Notes: generated by a model from the sequence alone, not told the origin. A stretch of DNA of 64,000 nt from Actimicrobium antarcticum (GCF_039536745.1 NZ_BAAAZE010000005.1:620001-684000), one strand, 5' to 3'; counted from the stretch's first letter, positions 1 to 10,054 are shown. A program made the numbers and translations.

Positions 1-26
1 TATTCCTGACACAATCCGGGGCCGGT

Positions 27-1031
27 TCACGGTATGTCCCGGCGCACTGGTGGCGCGCTCTTGACGGGTGCTGCAGGCGAGCCAGCCTGATTGGCGACAG
101 GTTCGAGGGAGGCAACGTGATAGCAATTTCTACCGTTGCGCTTGGCTTCATACAAAGCCTGATCGGCGGTGCTCATCATCATCTCGACCGACGCGGCATC
201 GAACGGATAAATGCTGATGCCGATGCTCGTGGTGACGGTGACGTCGACATCATTGATCAGATACGGCCTGGCGACTTCCTCGAGTATTTTTTGCGCCGGA
301 CCGTGGATATCTTCCGGGACGTTGAGTTCGCCCAGAACCACCATAAATTCGTCGCCACCAATCCGGGCCACGGTATCTTCACCGCGCGATGCGTTGATCA
401 GTCGTTCCGACACGAGCTGCAGCAGGCTGTCACCGGACTCATGGCCGAGCGTATCGTTGACTTCCTTGAAACCATCAAGGTCGATATACATGACGGCCAC
501 GTGGGTCCGCTTGCGTTTGGCATGTTCGATCGCGGTACTGATGCGGTCTTCGAGCAAGCGCCGGTTCGGCAGGCCTGTCAGTGAATCATGCAGGGCCAGC
601 CGGTGTAATTCGGCGTTGTTGCGTAGCGCATTCTTGAAGTGCAGTCGCACTTCCAGCATGTTGCGTATGCGCTGGATTATTTCGACTACATCGAAGGGTT
701 TGCTGATGAAGTCCTTGGCTCCGGCTTCGAGTGCTGTGTTTTTGTGTTCGGGCTGAGCGGTGATGGCCAGGACCGGCAACCAGGCATCCTGCTCCAGTTT
801 GCGTAGCTCATCCATGACCTTGAAGCCGTCCATCAACGGCATCTGAATGTCCAGCATGATCAGGTCGTAATGATTGATTTTGTGACGGGCGACAACTTCT
901 AGCGAAGACGTCGTGGAGTCGAGGTTGCTGTAGCCCTCTTGTTCCAGGATAGCGAGCAACAGGTTGACGTTGTCCCGGTTATCGTCAACGACCAGAATTT
1001 TCGCTGCATAAAGATCTTGGGCGCTGAGCAT
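27..1031 (-). CDS. Response regulator with GGDEF output (diguanylate cyclase)
   Basis: A 334-residue cytoplasmic signalling protein. Residues 10-130 form a CheY-like receiver with the acidic pair D16/D17, phospho-acceptor D61 (in LIMLDIQMP) and the conserved lysine in ISKPFD. Residues 145-305 form a GGDEF domain with an intact GGDEF at 225-229. An RGED inhibitory I-site lies five residues before it, so product inhibition by c-di-GMP is expected. It should make c-di-GMP from GTP when phosphorylated. The last 30 residues are Pro/Ala-rich and look disordered. It lies downstream, on the same strand, of the PAS/GAF/GGDEF/EAL gene with a 194-bp gap, so the two may be co-transcribed. No histidine kinase is adjacent. 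The domain call is firm; the input signal is unknown. Confidence 0.93.
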   Translation of the reverse strand: MLSAQDLYAAKILVVDDNRDNVNLLLAILEQEGYSNLDSTTSSLEVVARHKINHYDLIMLDIQMPLMDGFKVMDELRKLEQDAWLPVLAITAQPEHKNTALEAGAKDFISKPFDVVEIIQRIRNMLEVRLHFKNALRNNAELHRLALHDSLTGLPNRRLLEDRISTAIEHAKRKRTHVAVMYIDLDGFKEVNDTLGHESGDSLLQLVSERLINASRGEDTVARIGGDEFMVVLGELNVPEDIHGPAQKILEEVARPYLINDVDVTVTTSIGISIYPFDAASVEMMMSTADQALYEAKRNGRNCYHVASLEPVANQAGSPAAPVKSAPPVRRDIP

Positions 1032-1225
1032 TGAGTGCAGTCTGTTCGGGAGCAGCCGTGTCGTGCGCTACCGGAAACACCCGATAAGTTTGTGTAATTC
1101 AATACAGTAACCAATATCGACTTACAAGATTGTGCGCCACCACACTTAACAGCTATGGCTGCTGCGATGCAATGAATTACCTTGAAGTATTGCGCCACTG
1201 TACTAACTATTCATCGCAAACTACC

Positions 1226-4200
1226 TCAGACTGACACCGATCCAGCCGGGATCGGGCTACGTACAAAGCCGATGAATGCCTCTACCGGCACCGGTCGACT
1301 GAAGTAATAACCCTGGAAAAAATAGCACCCGAGTGCAGTCAGGCACGACTTCTGTTCTGCAGTTTCGACACCTTCAGCGATCACGGTCAGGCCGAGGCTG
1401 TTGCCCAGCGCGACGATCGTACGCGCAATGGCTTCATCGTTCGGATCGGTCAGGATATCGCGCACGAACGACTGGTCGATCTTCAGTTGATCGAGCGGCA
1501 GGCGTTTCAGGTACGACAGCGAGGAATACCCGATACCGAAGTCGTCAAGCGAAAAACCGACCCCCATTGATTTGAGATGGTTCATTTTCAGGATGGTTTC
1601 TTCGACGTCGTCGATCAGCAGGCTCTCCGTCAATTCCAGCTTTAGTCGATCTGGCCTGGCGCCACTCTCCCGCAATGCGGTCAGGACCTCGGCCACGAAA
1701 TCCTTCTGACGGAACTGCCGTGCGCTGACATTGACTGCCAGAGTCAAAGCCGACAACGCCGGATCCGAGGCCCATTGCGCCAGCTGGCAACAGGCCTGTT
1801 CAAGAACATGGCGGCCTAGTGCGATGATCAACCCGGTCTCTTCGGCGATCGGGATAAACGCTGCCGGCGGCACCAGCCCGCGTTGCGGGTGTTGCCAGCG
1901 CACCAGTGCCTCGGCACCAGTCGGAATACCAGCGATGCCGACCTGCACCTGATAGTACAACAGGAACTCGCCCAGCTTGAGGCCGGCGCGGATTTCGGCT
2001 TCCAATGCCACGCGCGCACTGACGACTGCCTGCATGTCAGGATCAAAAAACTGCATGGTGTTGCGACCAGCGGCCTTGGCCTGATACATCGCCAGATCGG
2101 CGCGCCGCATCAGCTCGTCGATGGTGTTGGTAGTGGTTGAGAACAGGGTGATGCCGATGCTCGGGGTGGTGATGGCTTCCTGTTCGCCAAGATGAAATGG
2201 GTCGCCAAACGTGCCGAGGATTTTTTCTGCCACCAGTTTTGCGAGTGACGCGACCTCGGTCGCGCTCTCGCCCAGGTCAACCAGCAGGATCACGAATTCA
2301 TCACCGCCGGTGCGCGCCACCGTGTCACTGGCGCGCAGACAGTAACTTAGTCGTACTGCGACCAGTTGCAGTAACAGATCGCCTTTTTCGTGACCGAGTG
2401 CATCGTTGAATCCCTTGAAGTTATCCAGATTGACGCACAACAGGGCACCCATGCGTCCGCTGCGCTCGTTTGACTCCAGAGCGTGCTGCAAGCGGTCGCG
2501 CAGCAACAGTTGATTCGGCAAATCGGTGAGGCGATCGTAGAATGCCAGGCGCTCTATTTTGCTGGCGGCAGACTTGTGCCGGGTCATATCGGTTTCAATC
2601 GCGAGGATCGACTTTGGCTCACCGTTGTCGTCCCGGATTAGCGTCCAGCGCGCTTCGACTGCCACCGAGCCGCCATCCTTGCGTCGCTGCAGCAGTTCTC
2701 CATGCCATTCTCCGTCACGCAAGGTATCTTCCAGCGATTCATGTAAATCAAGTGTTTCTGCGGCAGTGCGGGTCAGCATTGCCTGGTCGAGTGCTTCGGC
2801 GTTACTCCATCCATAAAGTCGCTCGGCACCCTGGTTCCAGAACGTGACGGCACCGTGCATGTCGCGCACGATGATGGCATCGGTGGCCAGGTCAAGCAGG
2901 GCGGCCTGGTCGCGCAAGCGCGCATCGACGACCTGTCGGTCCAGTTCGGCACCAGTGCGTGCGCCAAAAATACGCAGTGTCGACAAGGTGTGGTCGACCC
3001 GCTCCAGCGGATCACTGAACAGTACGAACATGACACCGATCGGCTGCCCCTCGGAGTTATCCAGCCGCACACCGACACAGCCTCGCATCGGCCCGGGTTG
3101 GAATCCGCTGGCACCGGGGAAGTCCGCTTCCGGCGCGTCGTCGATGACGCATTCACCCTTGCTGATCACGCGGGCGCACGGCGCACATTGCATCGAACAC
3201 ACAAAGTTCGGCTGAGAGTCCGGTCCGGCCACCGCTGCGACCGATTGCGCCATCGACAGGGCAGGATTGGTGAAGCGGGCAATGTAGCCCGCTTGGGCAC
3301 CCACCGCCGCGATCATGTTGCGAACCAGCTCATCAAAAAAAACAGCGTTGGTGCTGCTCGATGTCGAGGAGACGGTTGCCGCCACCTTTTCGACCGTTAA
3401 TTGCAGGCGGCGGCGCTCTTCCTGGATACGGCGGTTTTCGATGCCGAAGGCCAAGTTATCGGCCAGTTCGCACAGCAGAATCATCTCTTCGGCCGGCACT
3501 GCGCGCTGTTCGGCCGAATACAGTGTCAGGGTGCCGAAGGTCTTGTCGGCATTGCGCAATGGCAGGCAGAGCACGGTATTAAAGCCGTATTTTTCGGCAA
3601 ATGGCTGCCACGCGGCGAAGCGGATATCGTTGCGTACATCCGTCATGACAGTAGGCTGGCCACTGCGTATCGTCATGCCCGATGGACCTTGCCCTTCCGG
3701 CGTGTCCTCCGACCAGCTGATGCGTAATATCTCCAGTATGCGAGCCTCGACACCGGCGTGTGCGGCAGTGGCAATGGTGCGCGCCGCATCATTTTTGGCA
3801 TATCCGATCCAGGCCATGTTGTAGCCACCCAGGTCGCGGGTGATCTGGCAGATATGGTCGAGCAATTCCTGTTCGCTACCGGCCCGGATCATGGCCTGAT
3901 TGCACGCACTGAGCATGCGCAAGGCGCGGTTGAGCTGATCCAGCAACCGCTGCGACTCCTGCCGTGCGGTGATGTCGCTGATGCCGCCGACCATGCGCAC
4001 CGGGTTGCCATCGTCATCGCGAATCACGAAGCCGCGGTCGGTTACAAAGGCGTAGCAGCCATCCTTGCGCCGGAAGCGGTATTCATCGGTCCAGTCAGTC
4101 GCACTGCTATCGATCACGGCGCGGATGCCTTTGAACACGCGGTCCAAATCGTCCGGATGAATCCGGCTTGTCCACGACTCGATACCCGGTTCCAGATCGG

Positions 4201-4717
4201 CTGCGCAATAGCCGAACAGCGTGTGCATTCCTTCGTTCCACCAGATGGTGCCGGTACTGAACTCCCAGTCCCAGACCAGGTCCGTGGTGGCCCGCGCCAC
4301 ATTGCGAAAACGCTCTTCGCTGAGCCGGTTGCGTTCTTCGGTATTGGCCTGCCCCGACATGTCCTTGGCAATCCCGTAGACGCCGACGATTACCCCGTTC
4401 ACGGTGATGGGCAAACTGGTGAGCCACAGATGGAGCTGCTCGCCATTCTTTCGGTGCAGCACAGTGCGGAAGGTCGTGCTCTCGCCGCGCATCGCTTTCA
4501 AGAATGCGTCGACCGTTGCTTGACGGTTGTCGTAAGCGATCAGCGACAGAAATGCGGTGCCGATCAGTTCATCAATGGCATAGCCAATCAGCGATTCAGC
4601 CGCTCCGTTGAGTGCCACGAACCTGCCCTGCAAATCGAACGACACCACCGCATCCGGGTTCTGATCGAACAGGGAGTGCGTGTGCTGCTGGGGCAGGGAT
4701 GTCATGGAAGCGGTCAT
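1226..4717 (-). CDS. PAS/GAF sensor with GGDEF and EAL domains
   Basis: A 1163-residue multidomain c-di-GMP protein without clear membrane segments. From the N terminus it has a PAS domain (about 12-125), a PAS_3-type domain (about 130-255, with WNEGMHTLFGY), a GAF domain (about 275-430), a second GAF-like domain (about 460-610) carrying a CSMQCAPCARV cysteine cluster, and a PAS domain (about 615-735). A GGDEF domain with intact GGDEF and an RASD I-site follows, then an EAL domain with EALVRW, DDFGIGYSSL and AEGVE. Both catalytic motifs look complete, so it could make or degrade c-di-GMP. The cysteine cluster in GAF2 could bind a metal or sense redox state; that is inference. It begins 24 bp after the AI-2E-type permease gene, which suggests one operon. 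Confidence 0.92.
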   Translation of the reverse strand: MTASMTSLPQQHTHSLFDQNPDAVVSFDLQGRFVALNGAAESLIGYAIDELIGTAFLSLIAYDNRQATVDAFLKAMRGESTTFRTVLHRKNGEQLHLWLTSLPITVNGVIVGVYGIAKDMSGQANTEERNRLSEERFRNVARATTDLVWDWEFSTGTIWWNEGMHTLFGYCAADLEPGIESWTSRIHPDDLDRVFKGIRAVIDSSATDWTDEYRFRRKDGCYAFVTDRGFVIRDDDGNPVRMVGGISDITARQESQRLLDQLNRALRMLSACNQAMIRAGSEQELLDHICQITRDLGGYNMAWIGYAKNDAARTIATAAHAGVEARILEILRISWSEDTPEGQGPSGMTIRSGQPTVMTDVRNDIRFAAWQPFAEKYGFNTVLCLPLRNADKTFGTLTLYSAEQRAVPAEEMILLCELADNLAFGIENRRIQEERRRLQLTVEKVAATVSSTSSSTNAVFFDELVRNMIAAVGAQAGYIARFTNPALSMAQSVAAVAGPDSQPNFVCSMQCAPCARVISKGECVIDDAPEADFPGASGFQPGPMRGCVGVRLDNSEGQPIGVMFVLFSDPLERVDHTLSTLRIFGARTGAELDRQVVDARLRDQAALLDLATDAIIVRDMHGAVTFWNQGAERLYGWSNAEALDQAMLTRTAAETLDLHESLEDTLRDGEWHGELLQRRKDGGSVAVEARWTLIRDDNGEPKSILAIETDMTRHKSAASKIERLAFYDRLTDLPNQLLLRDRLQHALESNERSGRMGALLCVNLDNFKGFNDALGHEKGDLLLQLVAVRLSYCLRASDTVARTGGDEFVILLVDLGESATEVASLAKLVAEKILGTFGDPFHLGEQEAITTPSIGITLFSTTTNTIDELMRRADLAMYQAKAAGRNTMQFFDPDMQAVVSARVALEAEIRAGLKLGEFLLYYQVQVGIAGIPTGAEALVRWQHPQRGLVPPAAFIPIAEETGLIIALGRHVLEQACCQLAQWASDPALSALTLAVNVSARQFRQKDFVAEVLTALRESGARPDRLKLELTESLLIDDVEETILKMNHLKSMGVGFSLDDFGIGYSSLSYLKRLPLDQLKIDQSFVRDILTDPNDEAIARTIVALGNSLGLTVIAEGVETAEQKSCLTALGCYFFQGYYFSRPVPVEAFIGFVRSPIPAGSVSV

Positions 4718-4741
4718 TTTTCCGGAGTGGTGATGTTGAAA

Positions 4742-5800
4742 TCAGCCTTTGGTCAGGTCTTTTTCGCGGCTGAACAGAGTCCATGCCGCCATGAACATCG
4801 CCGCGATCGCCGGGCCAATCACAAACCCGCTCAATCCGAACACGGAAATTCCGCCTACTGTCGAAATCAATACCACGTAATCCGGCATCTGCGTATCTTT
4901 ACCGACCAGCAAAGGGCGCAAAATATTATCGACCAGGCCAATCACCAGTACGCCAAACGCCACCAGCGTGATGCCTTGCCAGATCGCGCCGGTCAGCAGG
5001 AAGTAGAGCGCTACCGGTCCCCAGATCAATGCTGCACCGATTGCTGGCAGCAAGGACAGCACCGCCATCAGCACCCCCCAGAGTACGGCACCCTGAATGC
5101 CCAGAAAGGCGAACATCATGCCGCCCAGCGCACCCTGGCTGGCAGCGACTGCGATATTGCCTTTGACGGTGGCGCGAATGACCGTGGTGAATTTCGCAAA
5201 CAGCTGTTTTTTTTGTTCGCGCTCCAGCGGAATGGCGTGCTTGATGCGTGCCGACAGCGCTGCGCCATCGCGCGTCAAAAAAAACAGCAGATACAGCATC
5301 AGGCCGAAACCAACCACGAAATCGAAGGTGTTCTGGGTGATGCTCAGCACTTGCGTGGCGATGGTCTGACTGCCTTGCCGCAGTGCCGTCGACAGCGTCG
5401 TTTGCATCTCGTTGAAATTATCAAGACCGAAGCGGCTGAGCAGGCTGACCAGCCACGTCGGCAGGACATTCACCACTTGCTGGAAATAGGCACCGAAGTC
5501 GAGCGTGCCGCTGCGGATTTTTTGCACTACCAGTGCGCCTTCCTGAATCAGTGAAATACCGATCAGACTCAATGGCAGGATCACGATGAACAGAACGATC
5601 ATCAAGGTGGCAAGCGCGGCCAGAGTCTGGCGCTGGCCAAAGCGGTCAAGCAGGCGACGATTCAATGGTGCGAACAGCAACGCCAGCACCGCACCCCAAA
5701 ACACCGCGCCGATGAATGGCACAAGTATCCAGCCGAAAGCCACAGTGACAATTGCCAGCAACAAGAGAAAAGCTTTCTGGTTCAGTTCTGAATGCGTCAT
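4742..5800 (-). CDS. AI-2E family transporter (PerM/TqsA-like)
   Basis: An integral inner-membrane protein of about 352 residues with the usual seven or eight hydrophobic segments and the family's C-terminal block (GQ-rich loop, then WGPVALYFLLTGAIWQG and a GLSGFVIGPAIAAMF ending). Family members export autoinducer-2 or act as ion antiporters; the substrate cannot be read here. The frame is open 39 nt further upstream, but ATG at 5800 is chosen because AGGAG lies 7-8 nt before it, and the extra residues (MRWIRMLLLPGAR) are not family-like. It is the first gene of a likely operon with the two downstream c-di-GMP genes, which links a transport step to second-messenger signalling. Confidence 0.85.
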   Translation of the reverse strand: MTHSELNQKAFLLLLAIVTVAFGWILVPFIGAVFWGAVLALLFAPLNRRLLDRFGQRQTLAALATLMIVLFIVILPLSLIGISLIQEGALVVQKIRSGTLDFGAYFQQVVNVLPTWLVSLLSRFGLDNFNEMQTTLSTALRQGSQTIATQVLSITQNTFDFVVGFGLMLYLLFFLTRDGAALSARIKHAIPLEREQKKQLFAKFTTVIRATVKGNIAVAASQGALGGMMFAFLGIQGAVLWGVLMAVLSLLPAIGAALIWGPVALYFLLTGAIWQGITLVAFGVLVIGLVDNILRPLLVGKDTQMPDYVVLISTVGGISVFGLSGFVIGPAIAAMFMAAWTLFSREKDLTKG

Positions 5801-5885
5801 CCGCGCTCCTGGTAAAAGTAACATTCGTATCCAACGCATCCTACCCGAAGCGGATGCGCGACTTAATGCTTGAACACAAATTAGC

Positions 5886-7298
5886 TCACGCTGGCGTCAA
5901 TCGAGCTCGTTGCTGTCGGACGCGACTGGTCGATAAACGATGCAGATACCAGACCAGACCCACTGCCGCAACCGACAAGCCCAGCACCAGTCCGATCCAG
6001 AATCCGGTGGCTGCCATCGGCTCGGCCGGGCCCCACGGCAGCCACGCCGGTGCCAGTCCGAGCACGCATCCGAGCGGAATCGAAAAGCCCCAGAACGCGG
6101 TCAGGTGGATCACCATCGGTGGCCGTGTGACCTTGTAGCCCCGGATCGCGCACGAGGCGGCGACCTGGGTGGCATCGGACAACTGGAACAGGGCGGCAAA
6201 CCAGAGCAGGTGGACAGTCAGTTCCTGAACCGCCGCGTCCGAGGTGTAAGCTGCGGCAATCTGATACCTGAACAGCGCAATAAAGCTGGCCGACAGCACC
6301 GCAAACGCCAGCGAAACACCGACCCCGACCCACGACACAAAGCGCGCCCGTTCCGCATCACCTTCGCCGGCTGCCTGCCCGACTCGCGTCAGCAGTGCGA
6401 TGCCCAGACTCAATGGCACCATGAATACCAGCGATGAAAAATTCAGCGCAATCTGATGTGCCGAGATGGTGACCGCGCCAAAGCGCGCCACCAGCAAGCC
6501 CACCACACTGAAGGCGCTGACTTCGGCGAAGTAGGTGACGCCGATCGGCAGGCCCATTTTCAGCATGCGATAGATCGCCTGCCATTGCGGGCCTTCCCAG
6601 CCCGAAAACGGGGTGGTGTCCTGGTACACGGAAGCCCGCTTGATCCACCAGATCATTGCCCCGAGCATCAGCCATAAGCCCAGGCCGGTGGCCCAGGCAC
6701 AGCCCACGGCACCCAGTTGCGGAAACCCCCAGTGCCCATACACCAGCAACCAGTTCACGAAGACATTGAAGGCCAGTCCGAACAGCGCGATCACCATTAC
6801 CGGTTTGGTTTGATTCAGGCTGGCGCTGTAGCCGTACAGCACCCGATAGGCGGCGAATGGCAGCAAGCCGATGCTGATGACATGCACGAACAGGGATGCT
6901 TTGGCGTGCACCAGCGCATCCAGTCCGAGATGATCGAACACGATCGTCGACCAGTTCGTCAGTATCGTGGCGACCACTCCGACGCCGAGCGCTTTCCAGA
7001 GTGACTGCCGCACTGCATGGGGGATTCGGTCGCGCGTGCCGGCACCAACTTCGTGGGCAACCACGGCATTGATCGCCATCATGATGCCCATGATCGTGAC
7101 AACGACGATGGTCCAGATCGACGCACCGAGCGAGACTGCCGCCAGATCATCAGCGCCCAGATGGCCGGTCATCGCGACATCGGCCACGGACATGCCCACG
7201 GTCGCCAGTTGGCCGATAACGACCGGCCATGCCAGTTGCCACAAGGCGGAGGCTTCGGTCAGGATGGCAGGACGGCGAGACAGGATGGTCTGAAGCAT
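5886..7298 (-). CDS. MATE family efflux transporter (NorM/MdtK-like)
   Basis: A 470-residue integral membrane protein with two homologous six-helix halves, starting MLQTILSRRPAILTEASALW. It has the MATE N-terminal signature (WPVVIGQLATVGMSVADVAMTGHLG) and the second-half counterpart (LPIGVTYFAEVSAFSVVGLL). It should exchange Na+ or H+ for cationic drugs or dyes. The open frame runs 110 codons further upstream, but that part lies antisense over the DTW-domain gene and is low-complexity Cys/Arg sequence, so ATG at 7298 is taken as the start. The neighbouring DTW gene on the same strand ends 34 bp upstream. Nothing in the context narrows the substrate. Confidence 0.9.
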   Translation of the reverse strand: MLQTILSRRPAILTEASALWQLAWPVVIGQLATVGMSVADVAMTGHLGADDLAAVSLGASIWTIVVVTIMGIMMAINAVVAHEVGAGTRDRIPHAVRQSLWKALGVGVVATILTNWSTIVFDHLGLDALVHAKASLFVHVISIGLLPFAAYRVLYGYSASLNQTKPVMVIALFGLAFNVFVNWLLVYGHWGFPQLGAVGCAWATGLGLWLMLGAMIWWIKRASVYQDTTPFSGWEGPQWQAIYRMLKMGLPIGVTYFAEVSAFSVVGLLVARFGAVTISAHQIALNFSSLVFMVPLSLGIALLTRVGQAAGEGDAERARFVSWVGVGVSLAFAVLSASFIALFRYQIAAAYTSDAAVQELTVHLLWFAALFQLSDATQVAASCAIRGYKVTRPPMVIHLTAFWGFSIPLGCVLGLAPAWLPWGPAEPMAATGFWIGLVLGLSVAAVGLVWYLHRLSTSRVRQQRARLTPA

Positions 7299-7332
7299 GA
7301 GACGGTCAATGGCGAATGAAAGGGAACGGATT

Positions 7333-7983
7333 TTACTCTTGACCAGCGCTGGATGCGCGTTCGATTCCAGCAATTTGATAGCCCGCCTGCTGCCCCACAA
7401 AACCATCGAAGGCGCGCAGCAACCGGTGCAAGGGGGCGGCGGATTCGCCAACCTGCAGCAATGCGTGGCAGGTCGCCTCCAGCGTCGACAACTGATCGGC
7501 GCGATGGGCTTTGCGGATACGGTATTGCGATGTCGGCAGGTCCTGCAGCGCCAGGCGCGGCAACTGCTGCAGCAGCGGATTCCGGAACAGCATTTTTCGG
7601 CTCTTGCGCCAGGTGCCATCCAGTACAATCACGCGCAGTCGGTGTAACTGCGGATGCGGCAGCGACAGCGGCCGCAGTGGCTGGCCGGGTTGATCGGGGT
7701 AGAGCAGCAGGGTTGTCCTGCCGCTATCCTGACCGTCCAGCAAGGCACGCAAGTCGGGTTCCGCAAAGCGTTCGCCAGTGACCAGCATGCTGCCCGCCAG
7801 ACTCAGATGCAACAGGCGTGCGCTGCCTTTTGCATTCGCGACTTCCAGCGGATGCTGCAGGATGACGACCTCGGTCGCGGTGGCGACCGGCGTGATCCAC
7901 TGGCAAATGCAGGCCGATTGCGCACGCAGGCATCGCGCACACCGCGCACGGACGGCAGGGACAGAAGTCACACCGGATTCCAT
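7333..7983 (-). CDS. DTW domain protein, probable tRNA-uridine aminocarboxypropyltransferase
   Basis: A 216-residue DTW-domain protein. Visible marks are an N-terminal cysteine cluster (CARCLRAQSACIC) that may bind zinc, the DTW motif in VIVLDGTWRKSRKM, and a downstream YRIRKAHRADQLSTLEA block typical of the family. Characterised members (TapT/TuaA) transfer the 3-amino-3-carboxypropyl group of S-adenosylmethionine to uridine in tRNA, giving acp3U. The gene is divergent from the unknown gene at 8021, leaving 37 bp between the two starts, so their control signals must overlap. No Shine-Dalgarno sequence is evident before the ATG. The family call is strong; the exact tRNA position is inferred from family members. 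Confidence 0.85.
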   Translation of the reverse strand: MESGVTSVPAVRARCARCLRAQSACICQWITPVATATEVVILQHPLEVANAKGSARLLHLSLAGSMLVTGERFAEPDLRALLDGQDSGRTTLLLYPDQPGQPLRPLSLPHPQLHRLRVIVLDGTWRKSRKMLFRNPLLQQLPRLALQDLPTSQYRIRKAHRADQLSTLEATCHALLQVGESAAPLHRLLRAFDGFVGQQAGYQIAGIERASSAGQE

Positions 7984-8020
7984 TGATTGTTTGTATTCAC
8001 ATTAAAGAACAAAGCACACC

Positions 8021-9211
8021 ATGCCGAAAAATAAAAAGCCCGCCCCCCGGAAATCTGCCGAGTCGCCCGAGCAAAAAGACGATGCATTGACACGGCAGTT
8101 ATGTGCCCTTGCAGCGTACCTGGCCGGCAGTCCGGCGAAGAATGCCACGGCGCGGGAAAACGCGGCGGATTTTTACAAGATCATCAAGAAAAGCCTGCAC
8201 CAGAAAAAAGACGACATCCTCTACGAGGCGCTGGAATGGACCCGGCACGATGCCATCAAAGCGCATCTGCTGCTCAAGGAAGCGATCGAGGAAACCGCCG
8301 AAGTCGTGGTCATCCAGCGCGACGGCGCCAGCGCCACCGAGATCAATGCCTTCGTCATTCCGCTGTTCCTGCACACCACCGGCGGCCTGAAAGGCGCGCA
8401 ATGCTTTCAGGATCAGGAGGCGTATGAACTGCTGACCAAGAGCCTGCAGGAAGCCGGGCTTGAAAGCCCGGACGCCACCGTCGTGCTGGTCAACCACGCG
8501 TACCAGCTCGATGAAATCGACGGCATCACGTTCAGCCATCTGCATGAAATGGTGCGTGACGCTCACGCGTCGATGCACGACATGCGCGCGGCCACCGCCA
8601 CTGCGATTGGCCTGAGTATCGGCGAACCGGCCGACGAGCCGTTTGCAGAAGACGACATGGCAGTTGAATTGCGCTTTCTGGTGGGCTTTTCAATGAAGTC
8701 GGTGGATGACACCTTCTATCAGGTGCCGGCCGACGATGCTGCTGCCGATGCGTACTTCGCCGCGCGTGAATCGCGCTTCCAGCTCTGGACCGAGCAGGTC
8801 ACGCCGCTGATCAAGCGCTGCTTCGGACCAGCCGATCGCGAGATCGAGGTGCATTTCCTGTATCAGGACTTGTTCCATGGTGGCAAAGAGCGCGGCATTT
8901 CGGAGTACTTCATGCTGCAGATGATGTCGGACCTGAACTATGGTTTGAGCGAGCAGGGTCTGGCGGTAACGGATGCGAACGCCATCATGGGACTGGCTGA
9001 AGTCGGTGATGAAAAAGTGCTGCGTGTGAACTTGTATGCGAAAAGCGATGCGGCATTGCTGGCGTCATCCGAGAAGCCACTGATCATGACGGCTGATCTG
9101 GCGTCGGAGATGGACGACGTGCGCGACGCGTTGGGGATGATCGGGATTGCATCGATCTCGGTGGCTGCGTCGTTTGATGACGAGGGTGTGCCGGTGGGAG
9201 TGGTGGCGTAG
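8021..9211 (+). CDS. Conserved protein of unknown function (perhaps DUF2863-like)
   Basis: A 396-residue soluble protein that I do not recognise with certainty; a DUF2863-type assignment is only a guess. The N terminus is Lys/Pro-rich and likely disordered (MPKNKKPAPRKSAES). The rest is mixed alpha/beta with no signal peptide, membrane helix or nucleotide-binding loop. The composition is acidic, notably around IGEPADEPFAEDDMAVELRF. Codon use matches neighbouring housekeeping genes, which argues for a real, long-resident gene. It is divergent from the DTW gene and is followed directly by the repeat block, which starts 3 bp after its stop. A terminator was not seen. Confidence 0.8.
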   Translation: MPKNKKPAPRKSAESPEQKDDALTRQLCALAAYLAGSPAKNATARENAADFYKIIKKSLHQKKDDILYEALEWTRHDAIKAHLLLKEAIEETAEVVVIQRDGASATEINAFVIPLFLHTTGGLKGAQCFQDQEAYELLTKSLQEAGLESPDATVVLVNHAYQLDEIDGITFSHLHEMVRDAHASMHDMRAATATAIGLSIGEPADEPFAEDDMAVELRFLVGFSMKSVDDTFYQVPADDAAADAYFAARESRFQLWTEQVTPLIKRCFGPADREIEVHFLYQDLFHGGKERGISEYFMLQMMSDLNYGLSEQGLAVTDANAIMGLAEVGDEKVLRVNLYAKSDAALLASSEKPLIMTADLASEMDDVRDALGMIGIASISVAASFDDEGVPVGVVA

Positions 9212-9213
9212 TA

Positions 9214-9380
9214 AGGTTGCCGTGAAAGATATCAGCCGTTCGGCCGCGCACTCCCCTCGCCCGACAGCGATGCGGTGGGTTGATGTGAAGTAAAACGAAT
9301 TGAGCGCTTTGCAGGTCGACACTGCCATTCGAATGACATCCCTGCATTACGGCGTCTCGTACCGCCAGTTTCTTTCATTG
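9214..9380. repeat. 167-bp direct repeat, left copy
   Basis: This segment begins AGGTTGCCGTGAAAGATATC and ends TTTCTTTCATTG. It recurs in the same orientation at 10642-10808 with only a few mismatches (for example GCGCTTTGC against GCGGTTTGC and GCATTACGG against GCATGACGG). No convincing coding frame is present. The copies bracket the large inverted repeat. They are far too long for a transposition target duplication, so segmental duplication or recombination is more likely. Confidence 0.85.
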
Positions 9381-9523
9381 CTTCAGGTTGCTTTGCGGGT
9401 CGACACGATGCGCGGTCTGCGGGCTGCGGTCTGCGGTAGCTAAAACGGTTGCTGCTCCGTGGAGCCAAACCGGGTGCGGCCCGGCAGCCGGTTCTTTGCG
9501 CGGCGGCGTTGCGGCTTTGGGTC

Positions 9524-9554
9524 GTAGGTTGGGCTGCGAAGCCCAACATGCGTC
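9524..9554 (-). repeat. REP-type palindrome (RAYT-associated)
   Basis: The core TTGGGCTGCGAAGCCCAA is a short hairpin, flanked by GTAGG on one side and ATGCGTC on the other. It is the same element as those at 10435-10465, 37734, 37883 and 38640, where it flanks a REP-associated tyrosine transposase. It was probably mobilised in trans by that enzyme. Confidence 0.8.
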
Positions 9555-9934
9555 AGGTTCCTTTGCGGGTCGCCACGACGCGCGATCTGCGGTCTGCGGT
9601 AGCTAAAACGGGTTGCGCTCCGTGGAGGCAAGCCGGGTGCGGCCCGGCAGCCGGTCACTTCTTTTTGCTTCGCCAAAATGAAGTAACCAAGAAAAAGGCG
9701 ACCGCTAGACCGCTGCCCTGCGGGTTCCCAAATACCGTGCCCGGTCAGGGGGAGGGCCGCAAACTCGCTACGCTCAGACAGTGCGGCCCTCTTATCCCCT
9801 GCCCGGACACGGTATTTGGCAGCGGCCTTTTATGCGGAATTCAACGTCAAAACCAAGCCCAGCCTTGATGATTAGATCATGGTTGGGCTCGCTTTGCGCG
9901 AGAAAGATGGCTTGTAAAAGCCTTGTAGGTTTTG

Positions 9935-10054
9935 GTTTTGACGTTGGTTTTGACGTTGGTTTTGATGTTGGTTTTGACGTTGGTTTTGACGTTGGTTTTG
10001 ACGTTGGTTTTGACGTTGGTTTTGACGTTGGTTTTGATGTCGGTTTTGACGTTG
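9935..10054. repeat. 12-bp tandem repeat (minisatellite), 10 units
   Basis: Ten head-to-tail copies of GTTTTGACGTTG occupy 9935-10054, with an imperfect eleventh unit following. Two units vary: GTTTTGATGTTG at 9959 and GTTTTGATGTCG at 10031. A 12-bp period keeps all frames open, so artificial open frames appear on both strands. It sits exactly at the centre of the large inverted repeat. Confidence 0.95.

Noticed and set aside
3758..5554. A 598-codon open frame antisense to the PAS/GAF sensor and AI-2E permease
   Set aside because: It spans two well-supported genes on the other strand, is rich in His/Gln/Arg and matches no family; typical of GC-rich antisense frames.
5886..7628. A longer MATE protein starting at 7628
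   Set aside because: The extra 110 codons lie antisense over the DTW-domain gene and are not membrane-protein-like.
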